A stretch of 64,000 nt of DNA. It comes from Moellerella sp963519845 (GTDB lineage: Bacteria > Pseudomonadota > Gammaproteobacteria > Enterobacterales > Enterobacteriaceae). The stretch is from positions 62,001-126,000 of the forward strand of contig CAUQNX010000004.1 of the NCBI GenBank assembly GCA_963519845.1, in the 5' to 3' direction. Under the pieces are notes generated by a model, which saw only the letters and a list, made by a program, of their open reading frames with translations, had not been told where the DNA came from and searched no databases. The position numbers and the translations under genes are program-made. Position 1 is the stretch's first letter. Every line of letters starts with the position of its first letter. This document shows, one piece after another, positions 40,693 through 49,267 of the stretch.

Positions 40693-42697
40693 ATGACATC
40701 TTTCTCTCATTTATTTACGCCTATTGATTTAGGCCATACCCATCTTAAAAATAGAATTATTATGGGTTCCATGCATACTGGCCTTGAAGAAGATCCCAAT
40801 AATGCACCTCAGCTGGCACAGTTCTATCGAGAGCGAGCCGAAAATGGCGTTAGGCGGTATCGCACCTAATAGCGCTGGCGCATTAACCGCACATGCAGCG
40901 GTGTTCAATCAAACCGAACAAATCCCACAACATCGAATAGTCACCGATGCCGTACATCAGGCGGGTGGAAAAATTGCTTTGCAGATTTTACATGCTGGCA
41001 GATACAGTTTTCATCCACAACTAGTTGCCCCTAGTGCCATTCAAGCAAAAATCAATCCATTTAAACCCAAACAATTAACGCCAGAAGAGATCCTTCAAAC
41101 GATTAATGATTTTTCGCACACAGCTTGGTTAGCACAGCAAGCCGGATATGATGGTGTAGAGATCATGGGCTCAGAAGGCTATTTAATTAACCAATTTATC
41201 GCTCGACGAACTAATAAACGCACAGATCATTGGGGTGGTTCACTACAAAATCGGATGCGCTTTGCTTGTGAAATAATCAAAGAGATCCGTCAAAAAGCTG
41301 GTTCTGAATTTATTCTGATTTATCGATTATCCATGCTCGATCTGGTTGATGAAGGATCAGATTGGCAAGAGATCATTCAGCAGGCTCAGGCAGTTGAAGC
41401 GGCAGGTGCTACCTTAATTAATAGCGGCATTGGCTGGCATGAGGCTCGTATTCCCACTATCGCCACTTGTGTTCCTCGAGGCGGTTTTAGTTGGGTAACT
41501 CAAAAATTAATGGGCCAAGTTTCTATTCCACTTATTACCTCTAATCGAATTAATGATCCCTATGTAGCAGAAAAAATACTCGCAGATAAACATGCGGATA
41601 TGGTCTCTATGGCGCGCCCATTTCTCGCCGACGAGCAATTTATCACTAAGGCACAGCAAGGCCGTACTGAAGAGATAAATACCTGTATTGGCTGTAATCA
41701 AGCCTGTCTCGATCAAGTGTTTGTCGGTGAAATCGCCTCTTGCTTAGTCAACCCGCGCGCCTGTTATGAAAGTGATTTTCCCAGAAAAGCTGCTGCTCAC
41801 TCACATAAAATTGCCATTGTTGGCGCGGGTCCTGCGGGATTATCTTGTGCGATCCACGCCGCCGAAAGAGGTCATCAAGTTACGATCTTTGAGCAAGATA
41901 CAGATATTGGCGGGCAATTTAATCTGGCTAAACAGATCCCCGGCAAAGAAGAGTTTTATGAAACATTGCGTTTTTTCCACCACCAGCTGCTCCTGCATAA
42001 GATCAACATCCATCTCAATCATCGGGCGACTATTAGTGATTTAATTGGCTTTGATCGAGTAGTATTGGCCACGGGTGTTAAGCCTCGTACACTCGAATTA
42101 GCAGGCATTGATCATCCTAAGGTCATCAGCTATATAGATGTACTAAAACGGGGTTATAAAGTGGGTGCAAGTGCTGCCATCATTGGCTCAGGCGGGATTG
42201 GTTTCGATATAGCTCAGTTCCTCAGCCATGATAGCAATAGCAGCCTTAATGCGGCTTCATTTGCCGAAGAGTGGAATATTGATACTCAGCTAAAAGCGGC
42301 TGGCGGGCTGGCTAAAGTCATCGAGCCTCCCATAACTGCGCAGCGAAAACTCTATTTACTACAAAGAAAATCCAGTAAAAATGGAGCTCAGTTGGGTAAA
42401 ACAACAGGCTGGATCCATCGATTGACGCTACAAAAACGCGGGATCGAAATGCTCAATGGTGTCGAATATCTAAAAATAGATGATCAGGGGCTGCATATTC
42501 GCCAAGATCAACAAACTCGCTGCCTTGCCGTTGATAATGTAATTATCTGTGCCGGACAAGAGTCTTATCGTCCCTTGCAAGAGCAACTAGAACAGCAAGG
42601 TATCCCAGTCTCAGTGATTGGCGGCGCTGAGTTGGCGACAGAACTTGATGCACGCCGAGCCATTGCACAGGGAATGCATCTCGCCTATCAATTTTAA
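40693..42697 (+). pseudogene. fadH: 2,4-dienoyl-CoA reductase, frameshifted
   Basis: The gene starts at ATG 40693 (MTSFSHLFTPIDLGHTHLKN) and matches FadH to residue ~54 (RERAENGV). Near 40851 about 14 nt are missing relative to the expected VALIVSGGIAP region. The rest, LGGIAPNSAGAL onward, continues in another frame to TAA 42697. That second part contains the FMN barrel, the 4Fe-4S cysteines (CIGCNQACLDQ) and the FAD/NAD motif VGAGPAGLS. It is well preserved, so the break is recent. Translation from ATG 40844 would lack the first barrel strands. Confidence 0.85.
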
Positions 42698-42708
42698 ATA
42701 TAAAAAAC

Positions 42709-42749
42709 CCTCTGACTCTAGTTCCCACTTGCATAGAAGAGTTCAGAGG
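42709..42749. terminator. Terminator between fadH and sstT
   Basis: CCTCTGACTCT and AGAGTTCAGAGG arms enclose an 18-nt loop, followed by TTGATTTTT on plus and GGTTTTTTA on minus, between convergent genes. Confidence 0.65.
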
Positions 42750-42772
42750 ATTGATTTTTACGGCTAACTGAC

Positions 42773-44035
42773 TTAATCGTCGGTCATTTTCGGTGAGAGC
42801 GCAGCGGCAGGATCGAGCAATCGCTGATCATCAGCTATACAGCTTGCCGCAGTGAATAACACATCCGTCGAGGAGTTCAACGCCGTTTCTGCTGAGTCTT
42901 GTAGTACTCCAATCATGACACCAACCGCCACCACTTGCATGGCGATTTCATTTGGAATACCAAACATATTACAAGCAAGAGGAATTAATAGTAGAGAACC
43001 ACCCGCCACACCGGAAGCGCCACAAGCACAGACAGCCGCGACCACACTTAGCAGTAGTGCCGTTGGTAAATCAACGGGAATGCCCACTGTGTGCACCGCA
43101 GCTAAGGTGAGAACGGTAATAGTCACCGCAGCCCCAGCCATATTAATGGTTGCACCTAGTGGAATAGAGATTGAATAGGTGTCTTCATGTAAATTCATGC
43201 GACGACACATCGCCATATTAACTGGGATGTTAGCTGCCGAGCTACGCGTAAAGAATGCAGTAACACCACTCTCTCTTAAACAGCTAAACACTAACGGGAA
43301 TGGATTTCTACGGATTTTCCAATAAACAATTAGTGGATTAACCACTAGCGCCACTACCAGCATACAAGCGATTAAGACAATTAAAACATGCACATAGCCC
43401 TTTAACGTCTCGAAGCCTGTTATTGCAATGGTTGAGGAAACCAGACCAAAAATACCTAATGGAGCGAAACGAATAACCACTCTCACTAACTGAGTGACGC
43501 CTTCGGCAAAATCATGGATCATATGTTTAGTTGACTCATTCGCATGGCGTAGAGCCAAACCTAAACCAATTGCCCAAGCTAAAATACCGATATAGTTGCC
43601 TTTTATTAGAGCATCAACCGGATTAGCTACGACATTGACTAAAACCCCTTTTATCACTTCAACAATATTACCGGGAGGTGACAATTGCGTGTCTGCAATA
43701 GTTAAAACCAGCTTTGATGGGAATAAAAATGAACCGACAACAGCTACTAATGCCGCCAAAAAAGTGCCTAAAATATAAAGAAAAATAATCGGCCGGATAT
43801 TACTCTGCTGACCTTTCTTATGATTAGCAATCGACGCCATAACCAATACCCAAACTAATATAGGTGCGACGGCTTTTAGTGCACTAACAAATAATTCTCC
43901 GAATAATGCCATATTTCTTGCTGCTGAAGGCCACAGCCAAGCTAACAAAATCCCCGCAACTAAACCGATAAGAATTTGTTTTACAAGGCTGCCTTGAGCA
44001 ATAAACTGCCATATACCTGATTTTCTTGTATCCAT
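42773..44035 (-). CDS. sstT: Serine/threonine:sodium symporter
   Basis: The 420-residue inner-membrane carrier belongs to the dicarboxylate/amino acid:cation symporter family. FTRSSAANIPVNMAMCRR, SIPLGATINMAGAAVTI and ACGASGVAGGSLLLIPL are nearly identical to E. coli SstT, including the hairpin-loop serine-rich segment and the NMAGA sodium-site motif. Eight or more hydrophobic helices are visible. ATG 44035 has AGG six bases upstream. Confidence 0.97.
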   Translation of the reverse strand: MDTRKSGIWQFIAQGSLVKQILIGLVAGILLAWLWPSAARNMALFGELFVSALKAVAPILVWVLVMASIANHKKGQQSNIRPIIFLYILGTFLAALVAVVGSFLFPSKLVLTIADTQLSPPGNIVEVIKGVLVNVVANPVDALIKGNYIGILAWAIGLGLALRHANESTKHMIHDFAEGVTQLVRVVIRFAPLGIFGLVSSTIAITGFETLKGYVHVLIVLIACMLVVALVVNPLIVYWKIRRNPFPLVFSCLRESGVTAFFTRSSAANIPVNMAMCRRMNLHEDTYSISIPLGATINMAGAAVTITVLTLAAVHTVGIPVDLPTALLLSVVAAVCACGASGVAGGSLLLIPLACNMFGIPNEIAMQVVAVGVMIGVLQDSAETALNSSTDVLFTAASCIADDQRLLDPAAALSPKMTDD

Positions 44036-44500
44036 AGTTAACCTATTTAATAGTTATTTTTATTTAAAGTGAAGTGAGTTTGCAAATTAAGTTTAACACT
44101 TATTTAATAGATACTTACAGCAAAATATACAGAGATCATTTTATCTTTGTAACATTCAGTTTACATTAATATATTACTATTTGTATTTTATTTGCGCGAA
44201 TTACGACAAATTGAATATAATTTGATATGTGCTTAGCAAATTATAAATAATTAATTTAAAATATGATCGCTATTTGTGAACTATGTGAAGTCGCTCAGCA
44301 ATAAAAATTCGCCCAAAGCCACATTTTTAGCTTAATGAATCTGAACTTTATAGCTGTTTAACGTCATAATTGGTGAAATCATGTTGTTTTATAATAACGA
44401 CCACTCTCTCCCTATGACAAAAACTGAACTTTAGTTCAACGAATCCTAAAAAATCGATAAAATTCGCTATTTAGTTATTTTATGTTTTGTTAGAGTGATC
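44036..44500. other. sstT/yqjA intergenic region
   Basis: A very AT-rich stretch between the divergent sstT and the small frame before yqjA. GTAAC-N6-GTTTAC at 44151-44163 could be a regulator half-site pair. No gene of credible length is present. Confidence 0.4.
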
Positions 44501-44617
44501 ATGCTTTATACTGTACAGCGTTGGTCGCTGTTTTTTATAGCGGCATGGATGTTATTCTATTTTATTCCAGGATCCGCAACGTACCATTGTGTGATATTGG
44601 CACTTAGGAATCATTGA
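44501..44617 (+). CDS. Candidate 38-aa membrane protein coupled to yqjA
   Basis: A frame from ATG 44501 encodes a hydrophobic 38-residue peptide with WSLFFIAAWMLFYFIPG in the middle and polar ends. Its TGA overlaps the yqjA ATG as TGATG, an arrangement typical of translational coupling. The upstream GAGTGATC is a weak Shine-Dalgarno, and length alone does not exclude chance. Confidence 0.4.
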   Translation: MLYTVQRWSLFFIAAWMLFYFIPGSATYHCVILALRNH

Positions 44618-45297
44618 TGGAATTAGTAAGAGAACTTTTTACAGCATTGTGGCATCAGGACTATGTGACCCTATCTAATCCGTCACTGATCTGGGCCATC
44701 TATATTATGTTATTTACTATCCTTTTCCTCGAGAATGGGGTCTTACCTGCTGCATTCCTACCAGGAGACAGCTTACTGATCCTTGTAGGGGTACTAATAG
44801 CTAAAGGCACAATGAATTACCCGTTAACCATAGTGGTTTTAACCGCAGGGGCAAGTCTTGGCTGTTGGCTCGGCTATATACAGGGTAAGTGGCTAGGAAA
44901 TACCAAGATAGTCAAAGGTTGGCTGTCTCATCTACCCGAACATTATCATCAGAGAGCGCATGGATTATTTCATCGTCATGGTCTGGCAGCACTATTAATC
45001 GGTCGTTTTCTTGCCTTTGTAAGAACCCTGCTACCTATGATTGCAGGCCTAGCGGGCTTGAAAGATAGTCGATTCCAAATCTTCAATTGGCTAAGTGGCT
45101 TATTGTGGGTATTGATCCTCACATCACTAGGCTATGGTTTTGGTAAAAGCCCTATTTTCCTTCAATACGAACACCGTATTATGAATATTCTAATGCTGAT
45201 CCCTGTCGGATTACTGTTGATAGGCTTAGTAGGCAGCATTTTCGTTGTAATGAAGAAAAAAATGACTAGCAAAAAAAACAATAAAGTTAATTCTTAG
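44617..45297 (+). CDS. yqjA: DedA-family membrane protein YqjA
   Basis: The 226-residue protein has the DedA signatures FLENGVLPAAFLPGDSLLILVG and GRFLAFVRTLLPMIAGLAGL, with four to six membrane segments. E. coli YqjA is an osmosensing transporter needed at alkaline pH and overlaps YghB in cell division. ATG 44617 with TAGGA upstream is used, not the TTG three bases earlier. In E. coli mzrA follows; here yqjD follows directly after a terminator, so mzrA is missing. Confidence 0.95.
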   Translation: MELVRELFTALWHQDYVTLSNPSLIWAIYIMLFTILFLENGVLPAAFLPGDSLLILVGVLIAKGTMNYPLTIVVLTAGASLGCWLGYIQGKWLGNTKIVKGWLSHLPEHYHQRAHGLFHRHGLAALLIGRFLAFVRTLLPMIAGLAGLKDSRFQIFNWLSGLLWVLILTSLGYGFGKSPIFLQYEHRIMNILMLIPVGLLLIGLVGSIFVVMKKKMTSKKNNKVNS

Positions 45298-45304
45298 TTA
45301 ACAA

Positions 45305-45347
45305 CGAGTAAAAGGCAGTGATAATCACGCTTCGCTGTCTTTTACTC
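45305..45347 (+). terminator. yqjA terminator
   Basis: GAGTAAAAGGCAG and CTGTCTTTTACTC arms (one mismatch) around a 17-nt loop, followed by TTCTCTTT, right after the yqjA stop. Confidence 0.65.
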
Positions 45348-45444
45348 TTCTCTTTCCCTGCCCCACTCTGTTTATCCTGATTAATTTTCTTCATATTTAT
45401 TCTTTTACGTAAACTTAAAAATTTCGATGTATATTCGGCTGGCT

Positions 45445-45473
45445 TACGCTTTTTTACGCTTTTTTACGCTTTT
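45445..45473 (+). repeat. Triple 10-bp tandem repeat upstream of yqjD
   Basis: TTACGCTTTT is repeated three times in tandem (the last copy slightly shorter) about 90 nt before the yqjD start. One period is close to one helical turn. Confidence 0.6.
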
Positions 45474-45561
45474 ATCTTATAATTTAGCTTTAACATCACA
45501 GAAAAACCAGTTATGGTTAATACCGTATTTTCTATTTTCTTGCTACAAAGGAGTTATCTAT

Positions 45562-45867
45562 ATGTCGACCAATAATTCATCTGAAGAGTTGCGTGCTGAA
45601 CTTAAATCCCTAGCAGATTCACTAGAAGCTATTCTCAACGATACTGGGAGTAAATCTAAAGAGGAGATCGAAAATATTAAGAGCAAAGCGGAAAGCGCCC
45701 TATTTTCTTCCAGACAAAAATTAAGTATGGCTGGCGAGAAAATCACTGCTCAAACCAAAGAGATGGCGGGCAAAGCAGACCATTATGTGCGAGAAAATCC
45801 TTGGGCTGGTATCGGAATTGGCGCCACTGTTGGCGTAGTACTTGGTATCCTCTTGGCTAAGCGCTAA
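45562..45867 (+). CDS. yqjD: DUF883 ribosome-associated membrane protein YqjD
   Basis: The 101-residue protein has a long amphipathic helical region (residues 5-75) and a C-terminal transmembrane segment WAGIGIGATVGVVLGILLAKR. This is the YqjD/ElaB/YgaM layout: a C-tail-anchored inner-membrane protein that binds ribosomes in stationary phase in E. coli. ATG 45562 with AAAGGAG upstream is much better than the longer in-frame extension. yqjE and yqjK follow closely, forming one operon. Confidence 0.95.
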   Translation: MSTNNSSEELRAELKSLADSLEAILNDTGSKSKEEIENIKSKAESALFSSRQKLSMAGEKITAQTKEMAGKADHYVRENPWAGIGIGATVGVVLGILLAKR

Positions 45868-45872
45868 GTATA

Positions 45873-46280
45873 ATGGAACAGCATGAACGTCCAAAGGGCC
45901 CCGGAAATGGGGTCCTAAGCACCTTACAGCGAATGGGCTCTATCGTTATCCAAATGGTAGAAACTCGTGTTGAACTTCTCGTTGTTGAGCTAGAAGAAGA
46001 AAAAACCACACTAATCCAGCTGATGTTAATGGTGGGCATTACACTCCTATTCAGTGCTTTTGGATTAATGTGTTTAATCGGGCTAATTTTTTGGTCTGTC
46101 GATCCCGTATACCGTTATCAAGCATTAGCTATCACTACAGTAACGCTAATCTTTTTAGCTATCATAGGTATGGTATGGACACTGAAAAAAGCACGACAAT
46201 CAACACTCCTAGGTGCAACAAGAGAACAGCTAAAACAAGATAGTGAAGCGCTTAAAGGCTCCCAAAATGACGCCAAATAA
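45873..46280 (+). CDS. yqjE: Phage holin III-like membrane protein YqjE
   Basis: The 135-residue protein has an N-terminal helix (SIVIQMVETRVELLVVELEE) and two membrane helices (about 48-75 and 83-105), as in E. coli YqjE. It begins 5 nt after yqjD with only weak Shine-Dalgarno, which suggests coupling. The biochemical role is unknown. Confidence 0.93.
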   Translation: MEQHERPKGPGNGVLSTLQRMGSIVIQMVETRVELLVVELEEEKTTLIQLMLMVGITLLFSAFGLMCLIGLIFWSVDPVYRYQALAITTVTLIFLAIIGMVWTLKKARQSTLLGATREQLKQDSEALKGSQNDAK

Positions 46281-46569
46281 ACGCCAATCATTAGCCGAAA
46301 AAAAACAGCGACTGCTGGCCGAGATCGCACAGCAGCGTATTGATCTCTCCACCAGCTCACAACATTGGCTGAAAATCACCGCACCTTATGATCGCACATG
46401 GCAAACTCTAGTCTCTCTGCGCCCTCTACTGATTGCAGGCGCTAGCCTACTTTCCCTCTATAGCTTACGTCACCCTAAAAAATTAGTTACCTTAGGCAAA
46501 CGCGCCATTGGTACTTGGGGAATTATCCGTACTTTACGCAATACCTTTGGCTCAACACCTAAATCCTAA
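46267..46569 (+). CDS. yqjK: YqjK-family protein
   Basis: The 100-residue protein starts at ATG 46267 (MTPNKRQSLAEKKQRLLAE), overlapping the yqjE stop by 14 nt, with AAGG upstream. It has an N-terminal basic coiled coil, the segment SSQHWLKITAPYDRTW and a central hydrophobic stretch (LLIAGASLLSLYSLRH), as in E. coli YqjK. It completes the yqjDEK membrane-protein operon. Confidence 0.9.
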   Translation: MTPNKRQSLAEKKQRLLAEIAQQRIDLSTSSQHWLKITAPYDRTWQTLVSLRPLLIAGASLLSLYSLRHPKKLVTLGKRAIGTWGIIRTLRNTFGSTPKS

Positions 46570-46803
46570 ATAATTTTTAGTTATCAAACAGCATTTTCCT
46601 GCTTATACTTATTTATTCCCCAACCTCATCATTCAAAAATTTTGTTCAAGTTTGTTAATATCCTTTACTTTTAATTGAACAAGGCTCCCTCTATTATTCA
46701 TCCATCAAATAATTTCTAACCATTAGATGCTATTTAGTCGACAAACTAGGCGATTTAGCACTGATTATCACACTATTTTGACAAAGTATTTTGGAGAGAC
46801 TCG

Positions 46804-47199
46804 ATGAAAAATTTAGAAGGAAGTATCCTGTTGCTTGCGCGTATTTTAATGCCGATTGTCTTTATCTCAGCAGGTTACGGCAAATTAGGTGATGGCTATG
46901 CAGGCACTCAAGCCTATATGCAAGCGATGGGGGTTCCAGGATTTTTACTTCCTTTAACTATTTTGCTTGAATTTGGTGGTGGGATCGCCATATTGCTGGG
47001 CTTCTTGACTCGTACTACGGCAATTGCCACAGCAGTATTTACACTATTAACGGCTTTATTATTTCATATGGATTTTTCAGTAGCGTCAAACTCATTGGCA
47101 TTTATGAAGAACCTAACTATTGCGGGTGGTTTCTTGCTGCTTGTCGTAACAGGCCCAGGCAAATTCAGTATAGATAATTTATTGAATAAGAAATGGTAA
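46804..47199 (+). CDS. yqjF: DoxX-family membrane protein YqjF
   Basis: The 131-residue protein has four hydrophobic segments and the E. coli YqjF signature LARILMPIVFISAGYGKL, LLEFGGGIAILLGFLTRTTA and MKNLTIAGGFLLLVVTGPG. E. coli YqjF is reported to respond to aromatic compounds through YhaJ, and yhaJ is the next gene here. GGAGAG lies upstream of ATG 46804. It has its own upstream gap of 234 nt and is probably separately expressed. Confidence 0.95.
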   Translation: MKNLEGSILLLARILMPIVFISAGYGKLGDGYAGTQAYMQAMGVPGFLLPLTILLEFGGGIAILLGFLTRTTAIATAVFTLLTALLFHMDFSVASNSLAFMKNLTIAGGFLLLVVTGPGKFSIDNLLNKKW

Positions 47200-47274
47200 T
47201 TTTAGTGCTACTTTCTTCTCAATAGTTCTGCCGCGTTATTTTTACCTCATTATTGTTATCATTGTTATCATTTA

Positions 47275-47309
47275 GCCCCTTTCCACTTATTTGCTCGAAA
47301 GGGGTTTTT
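47275..47309. terminator. Terminator after yqjF
   Basis: GCCCCTTTCC and GAAAGGGG arms around a 13-nt loop followed by TTTTTATT on the plus strand. Confidence 0.65.
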
Positions 47310-47318
47310 ATTCACTAA

Positions 47319-47347
47319 AAGTCGACTTTAAGGTCGGCTATTTTTTT
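47319..47347. terminator. Terminator of yhaJ
   Basis: AGTCGAC and GTCGGCT arms with a TTTAAG loop; the minus strand ends in TTTTAG and the plus in ATTTTTTT. It overlaps the yhaJ stop region. Confidence 0.55.
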
Positions 47348-48234
47348 GCAAATAATTTAGGGATCTCACGCAAACACCAAGATTTAGCCTCACCCATGCT
47401 ATCTCGACGCCAAGCCATAATAATATTGCTCTCATCACTATATTCAGCACTGACAACCCGTAAACGACCAGCACGAATATCTTCTTCCACCATAAAGTAA
47501 GGCATTGTCGCTACACCTAAGCCGGCTAATAGTGCACGATGTTTATCTTCCATGGTACTGACCGTCAACCGACGTTGCTTATCAAGCAGTTGAACTGTCA
47601 ACACAGGCCGTTCACGAGCGGTATCTGCAACCGCAACGCCACGATATTTAACGCGAGTTGCATCGGAAAGGGGCTCGGGCTCTTGATGGATTGGGTGATC
47701 TGGTGCCGCTACATAAACATGATGAATCGAATAGAGGGGCTTAGAGTTAAATTCTGATGAAGAGCGGAAATGCATATCAGGAGCAATAACAATATCAGCA
47801 CGCCCCGATTCCAGCCGTTCCCATGCCCCCGCTAACACTTCAGTCATAAAAACAAACTGAGTATTGGATTTTTGCGCTAATTTTTCAACCAAAGGGAAAA
47901 AATAGGTAACGGGGATCAAGGCTTCACAAACGATGGTCAATCGCGTTTCCCAACCTTTTGCCAGAGCTTCCGCATCTGCGGTTAATTTTTCTGCCGCTTC
48001 GAGCAGAGTTCTCCCCCGCTCTAGCAACATTCGTCCAACATTAGTAAATTTAGTTCTATGGCCGGAACGATCGAACAGCACAACATCAAGCTCTTCTTCT
48101 AACTTTTGCATGGTATAGCTTAGCGCTGAAGGGACTCTGCCCAACTCATCCGCAGCCGCTGCAAAGCTGCCACGTCTGTCGATCGCATCCATAACCCTTA
48201 ACGCTTCTAATGTCAGCGCTCGATCTTTATTCAT
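47338..48234 (-). CDS. yhaJ: LysR-type regulator YhaJ
   Basis: The 298-residue regulator has a winged HTH (residues 8-65, LEALRVMDAIDRRGSFAAAA and SALSYTMQKLEEEL) and a periplasmic-binding-like effector domain. It closely follows E. coli YhaJ, including the ending AKSWCLREIPKLF. YhaJ activates yqjF and its own locus. It is convergent with yqjF and divergent from yhaK, the same arrangement as E. coli apart from lost yqjG/yhaH/yhaI. Confidence 0.96.
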   Translation of the reverse strand: MNKDRALTLEALRVMDAIDRRGSFAAAADELGRVPSALSYTMQKLEEELDVVLFDRSGHRTKFTNVGRMLLERGRTLLEAAEKLTADAEALAKGWETRLTIVCEALIPVTYFFPLVEKLAQKSNTQFVFMTEVLAGAWERLESGRADIVIAPDMHFRSSSEFNSKPLYSIHHVYVAAPDHPIHQEPEPLSDATRVKYRGVAVADTARERPVLTVQLLDKQRRLTVSTMEDKHRALLAGLGVATMPYFMVEEDIRAGRLRVVSAEYSDESNIIMAWRRDSMGEAKSWCLREIPKLFAKK

Positions 48235-48340
48235 AAATTATCTCTTTCAGTAAATTTGAATATTGTATCCAGATTAACTTGCTAACAATTCAACGTCTAT
48301 CGAATTATTATTAATAGATGTTAATTTGAAGGTACCCGTT

Positions 48341-49042
48341 ATGATAACCATTAGAAAAGCCAATCAATGCGGTCAAGCTGATTATGGGTGGCTAAAAGCC
48401 CGTTATACCTTCTCTTTTGGCCACTATTTTGATCCTGACTTCTTAGGTTTTAAAACACTTAGAGTATTAAATCAAGAAGTGATCGCACCTGCAAATGCCT
48501 TTCAGCCAAAGACATTTCCGCATGTTGATATTCTCAATATTATACTCCAAGGTAGTGCCGAGTATCGAGATAATTTAGGCAACAAAATCAGTGCCAAAGA
48601 AGGTGAATGCTTAATATTTTCACCCCATAGAGATATGAGCTATAGCGAACATAATCTTTGTCCTGAAACGTCACTCACACGGTTACAGCTGTGGATAAAA
48701 GCTTGTCCACAAAGTGAATATCAACCGACACAGAAGATCAAAATTCAAGACGAAAAACTCTTTTTGATCGCCTCTCCAGAAGGTGAGAGTAATAGTCTAT
48801 CTATTCGGCAGCAGGTATGGATCTACCAAATACATTTAAAAGCAGGCGATGAACTGGCTTTACCTTCAAAAGGTAAAAATGCCTATCTACAGTCCATCCA
48901 AGGATCGATACAGATCTTATCTGCCAAAAGCGACAGTGAATCAATAACCTGTGGTGATGGTGTCTTCTTGCAAGATGAAAATAAGATCAAACTTAAAGCT
49001 AATCGCGAGTTTAGAGGTCTATTTATTGATCTCGATGAGTAA
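48341..49042 (+). CDS. yhaK: Pirin-related bicupin protein YhaK
   Basis: The 233-residue protein equals E. coli YhaK in length and starts MITIRKANQCGQADYGWLKA. It has two cupin halves with HVDILNIILQGSAEYRDNLG and SYSEHN. Pirin-like bicupins bind a metal in some members; YhaK appears to be redox-sensitive in E. coli. ATG 48341 with AAGG upstream is used; an earlier in-frame TTG is not needed. It is divergent from yhaJ. Confidence 0.96.
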   Translation: MITIRKANQCGQADYGWLKARYTFSFGHYFDPDFLGFKTLRVLNQEVIAPANAFQPKTFPHVDILNIILQGSAEYRDNLGNKISAKEGECLIFSPHRDMSYSEHNLCPETSLTRLQLWIKACPQSEYQPTQKIKIQDEKLFLIASPEGESNSLSIRQQVWIYQIHLKAGDELALPSKGKNAYLQSIQGSIQILSAKSDSESITCGDGVFLQDENKIKLKANREFRGLFIDLDE

Positions 49043-49267
49043 CAACTCACCCAATTAGCCCCTGAATATCAAATAGGGGCTAACAGCCAAATAGAGCAGA
49101 CTATCCTCAATAAAACTGAATTCTACCGCTCAAATCCTTAATTTTTTGTACTTAACGCCCTCCTATTTTATTGTGCCTATGGTAGAGTCCTGCTTATTCC
49201 ATAATTTATAATAATAATCGGTCTGTCTATAGATATTGATTATTCTCTTTAATTTAAAGGGGTTAGT

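Noticed and set aside
45427..45561. In-frame N-terminal extension of YqjD
   Set aside because: It crosses the TTACGCTTTT tandem repeats, lacks a Shine-Dalgarno and does not match the family start; ATG 45562 has AAAGGAG.
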